Below the pieces are notes generated by a model. It made no database searches. It saw only the letters and a program-made list of their open reading frames with translations, and was not told where the DNA came from. A DNA stretch of 54,865 nucleotides from Streptomyces fumigatiscleroticus (GTDB lineage Bacteria; Actinomycetota; Actinomycetes; Streptomycetales; Streptomycetaceae): NCBI RefSeq assembly GCF_014647975.1, contig NZ_BMQF01000013.1, positions 181,568 through 236,432 of the forward strand. Direction: 5' to 3'. A program made the translations under genes and the position numbers. Positions 1 through 8,242 of this stretch are shown here, piece after piece (within the stretch, counting starts at the first letter, position 1; each line of letters opens with the position of its first letter).

Positions 1-162
1 TCGTGCTGGCGCCGGGATCCACGGTGGCGGAGGCGGGTTCCAGAGAAGTCCACAGGCTCACCCCCGCGAGGCTAGGGCGAGGCCGGATGCCGGGTCACGA
101 GCCCCCGGGGCACAGTCGTTGCACGAAGGTCCCGGGCTGCCGTGCCCCGGCACACGGGCGGC
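1..162. other. left-edge non-coding sequence downstream of the DUF4157 gene
   Basis: This short stretch lies past the stop codon of the leftward DUF4157-ART gene. I see no convincing reading frame in it. Its GC-rich inverted segments near 135-160 could contribute to termination of the leftward transcript, but no clear T-tract follows. Confidence 0.4.
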
Positions 163-1554
163 TCAGTCCATGTCCATGGGCGTCGGCGGCCGCCCCTGCG
201 CCTGCGCGGCTGCCGCCGCCTCGTGCCGAATCAGGTCGTTGAGGGTGGCGGAGGCCACCAGCTTGCCGTCCTTGTCGTACTTCTCGACGCGCACGATGAA
301 CTCCGGACGGATGCCCTTCCAGAAGACCACTTCCTGCTGCTGCGCGAAGGAGGAGGTGCCGAGCGAGTCCACCAGGTCGATGCCGCCGGGCGGGTTGACC
401 ACGTACAGGTACGCCGATCCGTCGGGCTGCTTGGCCCACTCCGGCGTGTAGCCCCCGTGCGACCGGGACGTGCTCACCAGGGCCGTCCTGTCCAGCGTCT
501 TCTGGTACAGCCGGAGACTGCGCGGCATCTTGTCGTTCCAGGGCTTGAAGCCCTCCCTGAGGATGACCTCCGGGGGCCGGGTGTCATAGCGGTAGAGGGG
601 TTCCCGGTCCTTCCGGTACTTGAGCTTGGGAGCCTGCTGGCCGTTCTTGTTCTTCCGGCGCGTCTTGAGCCTGCTGGGGTGCAGACCGTAGGTGCTCGTG
701 CCGAACCCGGCCGCGGGCTGCGGAGCATCGGTGGTGTCACGGTGGTAGCGGCCGCGCTCCGTGTCGTACGCGGCCTGGTCCCACTCGCCCGCGTCGGAAT
801 CCGCGTCGTATCCGACCGCCTCGGCGTCGGAGAACTCACCGGGCGCGAACTCGTCGAGGTCCATGCTGTCCTCGCCCGTCGAGGCCCGCTGTACCGGCGT
901 GCCCGAGGCGGCGGCCCCGGACGTCGGCCCGCCCGCCCGCTGCACCGGTGCCGGCAGGTCGGGGACCGGCCCCGCCATGACGCGCGTGGCGGTGGCCTCG
1001 GCCTCGCGCTCGAACGTGTCGGACGGGTCGGAGACGCGCAGCCCGGCTCCGTTGTCGGTGCCGGCGACGGGGCCGCGGCTCTGCTGGATCACATGGGTCA
1101 GCTCGTGGGCGAGGGTGTGCTTGTCCCGGCCGTCCCACACCACGTGGGATCCGGACGTGTACGCCTTCGCGCCGATCTCCGCCGCCGACCGCTGGGCCAC
1201 CGCGTCGGTGTGGACCCGGACACCGCTGAAATCGGCACCGCCGTGCCGGGCCTCCATCTCGGTACGCACCGGCTCGTCCAGCGGCCGTCCCGCCGAGCGC
1301 AGCACCTCGTGCACCGCCGAACGCTGGACGGCCGGGCCGTGGCCGCAGTTGGCGTCGTGCTCGTGCCGGCTCTCCTCCACGGCCCGGGCGACGGCCGCGT
1401 TGCCCGCCAGGCGCTGAAGTGCCAGCACCCGCTGCACGGGGGTGCCGGGCGCGGCCGGGCGGCGGGCCCTGTCCTGTTCGGCGGCCCGCTGGGCGGGTGT
1501 TCCGTGTGCGCGCACCGCGTACCTTCCCACGCTCGACATCTGATCATCCAGCAT
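163..1554 (-). CDS. eCIS-associated DUF4157 protein with C-terminal ADP-ribosyltransferase-like toxin domain
   Basis: This is the probable toxin payload of the adjacent contractile injection system; 463 residues from the ATG at 1554 (an internal ATG at 1539 is an alternative). Residues 46-59 read LQRLAGNAAVARAV, the Leu-Gln-Arg/Gly-Asn motif common at the N-terminus of DUF4157 proteins. The DUF4157 domain follows with a zinc-protease-like HELTH at 150-154. After an acidic and basic linker, residues about 319-430 match the pertussis toxin S1 pattern: YRYDTRPP with Arg322, an STS triplet at 361-363, and Q406-Q-E408 before IRPEFIVRV. These are the Arg / Ser-Thr-Ser / Gln-x-Glu residues that define the NAD-binding R-S-E class of mono-ADP-ribosyltransferases. 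Four VQR motifs occur in the first part. It is divergent from the sheath gene. The catalytic role and delivery by the particle are inferred; the host target is unknown. Confidence 0.85.
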   Translation of the reverse strand: MLDDQMSSVGRYAVRAHGTPAQRAAEQDRARRPAAPGTPVQRVLALQRLAGNAAVARAVEESRHEHDANCGHGPAVQRSAVHEVLRSAGRPLDEPVRTEMEARHGGADFSGVRVHTDAVAQRSAAEIGAKAYTSGSHVVWDGRDKHTLAHELTHVIQQSRGPVAGTDNGAGLRVSDPSDTFEREAEATATRVMAGPVPDLPAPVQRAGGPTSGAAASGTPVQRASTGEDSMDLDEFAPGEFSDAEAVGYDADSDAGEWDQAAYDTERGRYHRDTTDAPQPAAGFGTSTYGLHPSRLKTRRKNKNGQQAPKLKYRKDREPLYRYDTRPPEVILREGFKPWNDKMPRSLRLYQKTLDRTALVSTSRSHGGYTPEWAKQPDGSAYLYVVNPPGGIDLVDSLGTSSFAQQQEVVFWKGIRPEFIVRVEKYDKDGKLVASATLNDLIRHEAAAAAQAQGRPPTPMDMD

Positions 1555-1586
1555 TACCGGACGGCGCCGGGCGGTGGAAGGTACAC

Positions 1587-1635
1587 AAGGGCAACCCCGA
1601 GGGCAACGTCCGTCACGGTTGCCCTTCCGGGCAAC
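1587..1635. promoter_or_regulatory. cluster of GGGCAAC repeats between the divergent effector and sheath genes
   Basis: Four copies of GGGCAAC occur within 47 bases: direct at 1589-1595, 1601-1607 and 1629-1635, inverted at 1618-1624. Together they form a 10-bp inverted repeat, AAGGGCAACC (1587-1596) with GGTTGCCCTT (1617-1626), and a tight hairpin at 1618-1635. The position between two divergent eCIS genes suggests a shared operator. That role is inference. Confidence 0.5.
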
Positions 1636-1734
1636 GGCGGTGCCCCCGGTGAGGCACCACAGGACGTTTCGGCCGACGCGCTTCGCGCGTGACCGTGAAA
1701 GCCGTCCTGTCTCGTACCCCGAGGAGAGCAGAGC

Positions 1735-3324
1735 ATGCCGTCCTACCTGTCGCCCGGCGTCTACGTCGAGGAGGTGGCCAGCGGCTCGCGCCCGATCGAG
1801 GGGGTGGGCACCTCGGTGGCGGCCTTCGTCGGACTCGCGCCGACCGGCCCGCTGAACGAGCCGACGCTGGTGACCAACTGGACGCAGTACGTCGCGGCCT
1901 TCGGTGACTTCACCGACGGGTACTACCTCGCGCACTCCGTCTACGGCTTCTTCAACAACGGCGGTTCGGCCGCCTACGTCGTCCGGGTCGGCGGGTCCCC
2001 CGCGGGCGCCTCCGGCGACGCCGCCTCCCCCGCCTCGGTGGAGGGCTCCGACCGGCCGGCCGCACTGCCCGCCGGTGAGCCCAGGCAGCTCGGCACCTTC
2101 ACCGTGACCGCCACCGCGGCCGGCCAGAACGGGCCGCTGAGCGTCGAGGTCGCCGACCCCGAGGGCGAGGGCCCCGCCGAGCGCTTCAAGCTGATCGTCA
2201 AGGACGGCGACAAGCCCGTCGAGACCTTCGACGTGTCCGCCAAGAAGGGCAACCGCTCCTACGTCGTCACCCAGGTCAAGGAGCGCTCCAAGCTCATCAC
2301 CGTGGCCGAGGCCGCGCCGGCCGCGCAGCTGGCCCGCCCGGAGAACCAGACGGTGACGCTGGCCGCGCCGCCCGCCGCCCCCGCCGTACCGGACGACGCC
2401 TCGCAGGCGGCGCAGCCCGGACCGGCGCAGTACCTCGGCGACAGCGCCGACCGCACCGGCTTCGGCGGCCTGGAGGCCGTCGACGAGGTCTCCATGGTCG
2501 CGGTCCCCGACCTGATGGCCGCCTACCAGCGCGGCGCGATCGGCCTGGAGGACGTCAAGGCCGTCCAGCTCGGCCTGATCGCCCACTGCGAGCTGATGGG
2601 CGACCGCGTCGCCATCATCGACCCGCCGCCCGGCTTGAACGCCCGCCAGATCCGCGTCTGGCGCCAGGAGACGGCCGGCTACGACTCCAAGTACGCCGCC
2701 CTGTACTACCCCTGGATCAAGTCCTTCGACCCGGCCACCGGCCAGGCCCGCCTGGTCCCGCCGAGCGGCCACGTGGCCGGCGTCTGGGCCCGCAACGACT
2801 CCGAGCGCGGCGTGCACAAGGCGCCCGCCAACGAGGTCGTGCGCGGCGCGGTCGACCTGGAGATCCAGATCACCCGCGGCGAGCAGGACCTGCTCAACCC
2901 GATCGGCGTCAACTGCATCCGCGCCTTCCCGGGCCGCGGCATCCGCGTCTGGGGCGCCCGCACCCTCTCCTCCGACCCGGCCTGGCGCTACCTGAACGTC
3001 CGCCGGTACTTCAACTACCTGGAGGAGTCGATCCTCATCGGCACCCAGTGGGTGGTGTTCGAGCCCAACGACCACCAGCTGTGGGCCCGTATCCGGCGCA
3101 ACGTCTCGGCGTTCCTGGTCAACGAGTGGCGCAACGGCGCCCTGTTCGGCGCCAGGCCCGAGGACGCGTACTACGTCAAGTGCGACGAGGAGACCAACCC
3201 GCCGGAGTCGGTCGACCTCGGCCGGGTCATCTGCGAGATCGGCATCGCCCCGGTCAAGCCCGCCGAGTTCGTGATCTTCCGGCTGGCCCAGTTCTCCAGC
3301 GGCAGCGGAGAGCTGGAGGAGTAG
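1735..3324 (+). CDS. contractile tail sheath protein of eCIS
   Basis: This 529-residue protein forms the contractile sheath around the inner tube. It opens with PSYLSPGVYVEEV and SRPIEGVGTSVAAFVG, the standard N-terminus of phage and eCIS sheath proteins. Its C-terminal half contains GIRVWGARTLSSDP, YLNVRRYFNYLEESI and NEWRNGALFGARPEDAYYVKCD, the conserved sheath polymerisation domain. A variable Ala/Pro-rich insertion lies around residues 80-240. The ATG at 1735 follows a GAGGAGAG ribosome site. It heads the rightward operon, with the tube gene 53 bases downstream, the usual order in Streptomyces particles. Contraction drives the tube outward. The family call is very secure. Confidence 0.95.
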   Translation: MPSYLSPGVYVEEVASGSRPIEGVGTSVAAFVGLAPTGPLNEPTLVTNWTQYVAAFGDFTDGYYLAHSVYGFFNNGGSAAYVVRVGGSPAGASGDAASPASVEGSDRPAALPAGEPRQLGTFTVTATAAGQNGPLSVEVADPEGEGPAERFKLIVKDGDKPVETFDVSAKKGNRSYVVTQVKERSKLITVAEAAPAAQLARPENQTVTLAAPPAAPAVPDDASQAAQPGPAQYLGDSADRTGFGGLEAVDEVSMVAVPDLMAAYQRGAIGLEDVKAVQLGLIAHCELMGDRVAIIDPPPGLNARQIRVWRQETAGYDSKYAALYYPWIKSFDPATGQARLVPPSGHVAGVWARNDSERGVHKAPANEVVRGAVDLEIQITRGEQDLLNPIGVNCIRAFPGRGIRVWGARTLSSDPAWRYLNVRRYFNYLEESILIGTQWVVFEPNDHQLWARIRRNVSAFLVNEWRNGALFGARPEDAYYVKCDEETNPPESVDLGRVICEIGIAPVKPAEFVIFRLAQFSSGSGELEE

Positions 3325-3377
3325 ACGCTCCCCCACCCTCCGTCCACTGTCGTCAACTCCCCTAGAAGGAAAGCAAG

Positions 3378-3821
3378 ATGAGTCTCCAGCCGGGTGACGC
3401 CCTCACCTCACACAATTTCGGCTTGCAGATCGACGGCGTGATGGTCGAGTACCTCGCCGAGGTCAGCGGCCTCAGCCTGGAACAGGACGTCATCGAGTAC
3501 CAGCAGGTCTCCGCGCAGGGCAAGCCGGTCACCAAGAAGCTGCCGGGCGTGAAGAAGGCCGGCACCTGCACGGTCGTCCGCGGCATGACCCAGTCCGCCG
3601 CCTTCAACCAGTGGATCACCGAGTCCATCAACGGTGTCATGGGCAGCGCCCGCAAGAACGCGACCATCATGGTGATGGACTACCAGAACAACCCGGTCAA
3701 GCGGTACAACATGCGCAACGCCTGGTGCAGCAAGATCGACACCAGCACGGTGAAGGCCGGCGAGGCCTCGGCGCTGACCGAGACCGTGACCATCACGTTC
3801 GAAGAACTGGTCATCGAGTAA
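3378..3821 (+). CDS. inner tube protein (T4 gp19-like), first copy
   Basis: This 147-residue protein is the main inner tube subunit, hexamers of which stack inside the sheath. Typical features are the start SLQPGDALTSHNFGLQIDGVMVEYLAEVSGLSLEQDVIEY, the GTCTVVRGMTQSAAFNQW segment, and the end TVTITFEELVIE. The ATG at 3378 follows AGAAGGAAAG. Its stop codon overlaps the next start (TAATG). A second, shorter tube paralogue lies at 8243; in characterised eCIS the copies occupy different levels of the tube, this one probably forming the bulk next to the sheath gene. Confidence 0.93.
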   Translation: MSLQPGDALTSHNFGLQIDGVMVEYLAEVSGLSLEQDVIEYQQVSAQGKPVTKKLPGVKKAGTCTVVRGMTQSAAFNQWITESINGVMGSARKNATIMVMDYQNNPVKRYNMRNAWCSKIDTSTVKAGEASALTETVTITFEELVIE

Positions 3822-4318
3822 TGCGGCGTACGGCTGTCCGGGCGGCGGGCGGGCCCGTCCCGCCCGCCCCCATGGCCGCGACCGAGGCGGCGGGTGCCCA
3901 GCCCGCCGCTCCGGCGCCGGCCCCCGCGCCGGCGGCACCGGCGCAGCGGCTCCAGACGGAGTTCCCCTTCGAACTGCCCCGCGGCTACGTCGACGAGTCC
4001 GGCACCGTCCACCGCGACGGCATGATGCGGCTGGCCACGGCCCGCGACGAACTCGTGCCGCTGCGGGACGTCCGGGTCCAGGAGAACCCCGCCTACCTGT
4101 CGGTGGTGCTGCTGGGCCGGGTCATCACCCGCCTCGGCACGCTGCCCCTGGTCCACGACGGGATCGTGGAGAACATGTTCGCCTCCGACCTGGCGTTCCT
4201 CCAGGACTTCTACCGCCAGGTCAACGCCGAGGGCCACACCCGCGCCACGGTGGAGTGCCCGCACTGCTCGGAGCCCTTCGAGGTGGAACTCGGCGGGAGC
4301 CGCCTGGGGGAATCGTGA
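3821..4318 (+). CDS. small eCIS assembly protein with CPHC zinc-like motif
   Basis: This 165-residue protein starts at an ATG overlapping the tube gene stop by one base and ends in a GTGA overlap with the next gene, so it is translationally coupled on both sides. Residues 1-45 are Ala/Pro-rich. The core runs from TEFPFELPRGYVDESGTVHRDGMMRLATARDE through a helical segment to ECPHCSEPFEVEL near the C-terminus; the CxxC pair may bind zinc with other residues. Position after the tube matches small assembly or chaperone-like proteins of Streptomyces eCIS loci. I do not know its exact function. The calling of the start rests on the overlap and the sequence break from a shadow frame. Confidence 0.7.
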   Translation: MRRTAVRAAGGPVPPAPMAATEAAGAQPAAPAPAPAPAAPAQRLQTEFPFELPRGYVDESGTVHRDGMMRLATARDELVPLRDVRVQENPAYLSVVLLGRVITRLGTLPLVHDGIVENMFASDLAFLQDFYRQVNAEGHTRATVECPHCSEPFEVELGGSRLGES

Positions 4319-4473
4319 CGTACGCGACCGACCGGCTGCACGAGGAGATCGCGTACGTCGCCTACCACTTCCACTGGAGCCTGGAGGAGATCCTGGACCT
4401 GGAACACCACGACCGGCGCCGCTACACGGACCAGATCGCGTCCCTGGTGACGCGGAGCGGGGCGGAGGGCTGA
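4315..4473 (+). CDS. 52-residue conserved eCIS protein (DUF6760-like)
   Basis: The start is the GTG at 4315, overlapping the previous stop in GTGA. The protein begins TYATDRLHEEIAYVAYHFHWSLEEILDLEHHDRRRYTDQI, predicted as two helices with several aromatic and acidic residues. Short proteins with this HW-x-x-x-EEIL-DLEH pattern recur after the tube and assembly genes in phage-tail-like clusters; it resembles the C-terminal part of tail assembly proteins. I recall the name DUF6760 for this family but cannot check it. Four bases separate it from the giant repeat protein. Confidence 0.65.
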   Translation: MTYATDRLHEEIAYVAYHFHWSLEEILDLEHHDRRRYTDQIASLVTRSGAEG

Positions 4474-4476
4474 GGC

Positions 4477-7400
4477 ATGGGGTTCCTGGACCGTTTCCGG
4501 AGCAACCGTGCGAGGACCGCCGACGGCGGGACCCCGACGGGCACGGAGGACGCGGGGGCGTCGGGGCTCACGACCGGCGGGGCGGCCGGCGGGGTGGCCG
4601 CTGGTGCGGGTGCGGGTGCGGGTGCGGGTGCGGACGGGGGTCCGTCCGGCGGTCCGGCCGGCGGCTCGTCCGGTGCTGAGGCGCGTCCGCGTCCGGCCGC
4701 CTGGTCGGCGCTGCCTCCCATCCAGCGGGCGGTGCCCGGCGGCAGCGCCTCCCGCGGCGTCGCCGACCCGGGCTTCGGCAGCCGGCTGGCCACCTGGCAG
4801 AACCCCTCCTTCACCGGCACGCTGTCGCACGCGGTGCTGGACGGCGCCCCGGCCGGCCTGATGGGCAATCTGCTGTCCGCCCCGTCACGGCCGGCGGCCA
4901 CCGCCGGTGAACCCGCACCCGCCCTGCCGGTGGCCGCACCGCCGTCCCCGGCGGAGCCCGCACCGCAGCCGGCCGTCCCGCTCCCCGCATCCCCGGCGCG
5001 GGGCATCCGCGTGTCCCCGGCCCAGCCCCGGCCGGCGACGTCCCCGGCGCCGCTGACCAAGTCCTCCCCCGCACCGGTGCAGCGGCGCACCCTGCCCGCC
5101 CGGCTCCCGTCCGCCCCCGCCGCACCGACGCCGGCCACGCCGAGCACCGCTCCGGCACCGTCCGGCAGCGGGGACGGCGACGGCGGCGCGGGCGGCGGCA
5201 CCGGGAAGGAGCCTGCGCCGGGTGCCGGTGCCGGCCCGGTCGGCGCCGCCGCCCCGGTGGCGTCCGGCGTACGCCCCGTCCAGCGGGCGGCGACCCCACG
5301 GCCGAGCGAGGGTGCCTCCCGTACGGGTGACGCCGGTACGGCGCCCCGCCCGGCGGCGTCCGGACGCCCGGCGCCGGTGACTCCGCCGTCCGGCACCGCC
5401 CGGACCGGCCGGGACCGCCCGGCGCCGGGAAGCACGGCATCCCGTACGGCCCCGGCCGGCCCGCCGGTACGGCCGTCCGCACCGGCGGACACCGGGCACG
5501 CCGTGCAGCGTGCCCCGCTCGGCGACCGCACTCCCGCCCCGGACGCCCCGCGCGCCACACCGAGCGGCGACGGACAGGACACGACGCCCACGTCCGGGCC
5601 CGCCGGGAGCCCACCCCCCGCGGCACCGTCGCGGCCTTCGTCCACCTCGCCGACACCGGTGCCTGCGCAAACGCCGACGCCGACGCCGACGGTGCAGCGC
5701 CGCTCCTCCTCCGCCCCATCGTCTTCGTCCTCGTCTTCGTCTTCATCGCCTTCGGCACCCACGCCTGCGGTGCCGTCGCAGGGCTCGCCCGCAGCGCCGT
5801 CGCCGGTGCCCACGCCCGCGTCGCCGCCGCGGACCTCGTCCGCCTCACCGTCCGCACCGTCTTCGGCACCCGCAGCAGCGGTGCCGCCCCTGGGCTCGCC
5901 CGCCTCACCAGCGCCGACACCTGCGGTGCAACGCCGTTCCACGCCCGCATCACCGTCGCCGTCGCCGTCGTCAACGCCGGCCTCACCAACGCCCACACCG
6001 ACGGTGCAACGCCGATCCGCGCCCGCAACGCCGACGCCGGCACCCACGCCCACGCCCACGCCTGCCTCACCGTCCCCGGGCTCGCCCGCCTCACCAGCGC
6101 CCACGCCTGCGGTGCAGCGCCGGTCCACGCCCGCATCACCGTCGCCGTCGCCGTCCCGGGCCCCGTCGTCCCGGGCCTCGTCGTTCCCGTCGGCGGCCCA
6201 GCCTTCGTCGTCGTCTTCTCCGGCTCCGGCTTCACCGGCCCCGTCACCGACCGCCGCGTCCCCGTCCCCGGCCCCGGCCCCGGCCCCGTCACCCTCGCGT
6301 CCGACCGGCACAGGCACTCCCCCCTCCGGTGCCGAGGGCACTGGCCCCGCCGCCCCCTCCGTGGGCGTGCAGCGGTCCGCCCTCTCCGGACGGCCGGTCA
6401 CCTCTTCCACCGCGGCGGCGAACGGCCCGGCCTCCCCGGCCCCCGCTCCCTCGACCGCACCGGCGCGCTCCGCCCCCGTCCCCGGTCCCGCCGCCCCCCA
6501 CTCGGCCGGGAGCGAGCAGCGGGACACCGGCGCGCGTACGACCGGCCCCGCCCCGAACGTCCAGCGGGCCGCCGCCCCTTCGGCGGCTCCGCGACGGCGC
6601 CCGGGCCTCGGCGCCCCCACCTCGCGCGGACCCGCGCAGCAGCCCCGCCCGGCGGCACAGCCCGACGCCCCCGTGAAGCGCACCGGCACTCCGACGACCT
6701 CGGCTTCCCCCGGCACACCCCCGGTCTCCGTCCAGCGAGTGGCGTCGACGGCTCCCACCCCACCGTCGGCCCCGGCCCCGGCAGACGCCGTGCGCCGTAC
6801 CGAGCGCCCGGGCGGTCCCGCCGTCCAGCGCGCGGCCTCCCTCGGTGCCCCGCTGTCCCGGCCCGTGACGCCGCCGCGGAACCGGACCGCACCGGCCTCC
6901 CCGTCCGCACCCACGCCACCCGCCTCGACCGGAACGCCTCCGGCCGCCGCACAGCACCCGGCGGTGCCCGCCCGCCCCCTGCTCGGCGCCCCCGTCTCCG
7001 CCCGTCCCACGGACGCGACGCCGCTCGACGCGCCGTCGGCCGGTGTGCCCGTCGTACAGCGCGCCACCACCTCCCGGGAAGCCACCGCGCGCCCGGACGC
7101 CGCACCGGTCCCGGGCCCGGGTCTGCCGCCCGCCCCCGCAGCCGCCGTGGCCCCGCCCGGCACGACTGCCGGCTCCTCCGCACTGCCCACGCCGAGCCGC
7201 CCCGGTCCCGTGCCCGTACCCGTATCCGTACAGCGCATGGCGAAGGCGGCGGCCGACTCCGTTCCCGCCACCGCGGCGACGCCCGCCCCCGTGCAGCGCA
7301 CCGCCACGCCCGCCGTCCCTGCCGCCCCCGCCGCCTTGCCCCCGGCACCCCCGGCGCCCCCGGCCATCACGGTCCCCACCGACTCCACCCCATCGCCCAT

Positions 7401-8172
7401 GAAGCCCACGCCACCCGCACCGGTCACGCAGAGCTCCGTTTCCCGCCCGGTCCGGCCCGTCGCGCCGAGCGTGCGCGCGCCGCAGCCCGCCCCGGTGACC
7501 GGCCGTCCGCTGGCGTCCTCCCGGGCGCTGACGCCGTCCCTGCCGCAGGCCGCCCCGCCGGCCGCCGTGCAGCGCCGGGCGGTCCCGGCGGCCGTACCGC
7601 TGCGCCGGACACCGGCCGGTGCGGAGGCCAGGCCCGTCGCCCAGCCGCGCCCCGCGCCGACGCCCACGCCCGTGACGCCCTCGCCCGTGCCCCGGACGCC
7701 CGCCGTCCCGGTCACCCCGCTGCCCGTCGCCCCGGCGTCCGCCCCGGCCGTCCAGCGCAGCCCCCTCCCGGTCACCGCCCCGGCCGCACCGGCCGCGCCC
7801 CTGGCGCCCACGCCCGCCGCCCCCGCCGTCCAGCGCGGCCCCCTCCCGGTCACCGCCCCGGCCCCGCCCGCGGCTCCCGCCGCCGCTCCCGTCGTCCAGC
7901 GCGTGCCCGGCGCCCACGCCACCGCGGCGTCCCCGCCCGGGAGTCCGCCCCCCTACTCCGAGGGCGCGCCCCCGCCCGCGTACAGCCCGGGGGCCGCCGC
8001 TCCGCCCGCCTACACGGAGGTGCCCAGGAACGCCTTCAACCCCCGGGACCTGACCGACTTCCAGCTCGACGAGCTGACGCACCGGCTGACCGGCCGTATC
8101 ACCCGGCTGCTCCGCACCGAACTGCGTCTGGACCGCGAGCGGATCGGCAGGCTCCGCGACCCCCGCCACTGA
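4477..8172 (+). CDS. giant Pro/Ala-rich eCIS protein with 18 VQR motifs
   Basis: This 1231-residue protein is almost wholly low-complexity Pro, Ala, Ser and Thr. Exceptions are a short N-terminal segment (MGFLDRFRSNRAR), a patch around residues 90-130 (FGSRLATWQNPSFTGTLSHAVLDG), and a helical basic C-terminus (NPRDLTDFQLDELTHRL to RIGRLRDPRH). I count 18 copies of VQR and one IQR, usually as AVQRR, PVQRA or SVQR, spaced irregularly through the disordered region. PPPY and PPAY occur near residues 1150-1175. The same VQR motif occurs four times in the DUF4157 effector. Placement between the two tube genes implies a particle-associated function, perhaps a tape-measure, scaffold or effector-docking protein; none is proven. 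Antisense frames here are shadows of the GC-rich repeats. Confidence 0.75.
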   Translation: MGFLDRFRSNRARTADGGTPTGTEDAGASGLTTGGAAGGVAAGAGAGAGAGADGGPSGGPAGGSSGAEARPRPAAWSALPPIQRAVPGGSASRGVADPGFGSRLATWQNPSFTGTLSHAVLDGAPAGLMGNLLSAPSRPAATAGEPAPALPVAAPPSPAEPAPQPAVPLPASPARGIRVSPAQPRPATSPAPLTKSSPAPVQRRTLPARLPSAPAAPTPATPSTAPAPSGSGDGDGGAGGGTGKEPAPGAGAGPVGAAAPVASGVRPVQRAATPRPSEGASRTGDAGTAPRPAASGRPAPVTPPSGTARTGRDRPAPGSTASRTAPAGPPVRPSAPADTGHAVQRAPLGDRTPAPDAPRATPSGDGQDTTPTSGPAGSPPPAAPSRPSSTSPTPVPAQTPTPTPTVQRRSSSAPSSSSSSSSSSPSAPTPAVPSQGSPAAPSPVPTPASPPRTSSASPSAPSSAPAAAVPPLGSPASPAPTPAVQRRSTPASPSPSPSSTPASPTPTPTVQRRSAPATPTPAPTPTPTPASPSPGSPASPAPTPAVQRRSTPASPSPSPSRAPSSRASSFPSAAQPSSSSSPAPASPAPSPTAASPSPAPAPAPSPSRPTGTGTPPSGAEGTGPAAPSVGVQRSALSGRPVTSSTAAANGPASPAPAPSTAPARSAPVPGPAAPHSAGSEQRDTGARTTGPAPNVQRAAAPSAAPRRRPGLGAPTSRGPAQQPRPAAQPDAPVKRTGTPTTSASPGTPPVSVQRVASTAPTPPSAPAPADAVRRTERPGGPAVQRAASLGAPLSRPVTPPRNRTAPASPSAPTPPASTGTPPAAAQHPAVPARPLLGAPVSARPTDATPLDAPSAGVPVVQRATTSREATARPDAAPVPGPGLPPAPAAAVAPPGTTAGSSALPTPSRPGPVPVPVSVQRMAKAAADSVPATAATPAPVQRTATPAVPAAPAALPPAPPAPPAITVPTDSTPSPMKPTPPAPVTQSSVSRPVRPVAPSVRAPQPAPVTGRPLASSRALTPSLPQAAPPAAVQRRAVPAAVPLRRTPAGAEARPVAQPRPAPTPTPVTPSPVPRTPAVPVTPLPVAPASAPAVQRSPLPVTAPAAPAAPLAPTPAAPAVQRGPLPVTAPAPPAAPAAAPVVQRVPGAHATAASPPGSPPPYSEGAPPPAYSPGAAAPPAYTEVPRNAFNPRDLTDFQLDELTHRLTGRITRLLRTELRLDRERIGRLRDPRH

Positions 8173-8242
8173 CCGACCGCCCGCCGGCCGCCGCCGGCCC
8201 GGCCCCGCACCACCCTCCCTGTCGCCCCAGAAAGGCCCCTCG

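Noticed and set aside
1555..3336. Leftward frame continuing upstream of the DUF4157 gene through the sheath region
   Set aside because: It is antisense to the well-conserved sheath gene and shows no family sequence; the true start is near 1554.
5640..6130. Short tandem DNA repeats that could suggest a CRISPR or minisatellite
   Set aside because: The repeats are codon-level (Pro, Ser, Thr, Ala) and irregular, without fixed spacers; they belong to the protein-coding sequence.
4422..7922. Long leftward and alternative rightward frames across the giant repeat gene
   Set aside because: They are by-products of a GC-rich low-complexity region: Gly/Ala/Arg or Pro/Arg strings without domains. The plus-strand frame from 4477 has the ribosome context, operon fit and VQR pattern.
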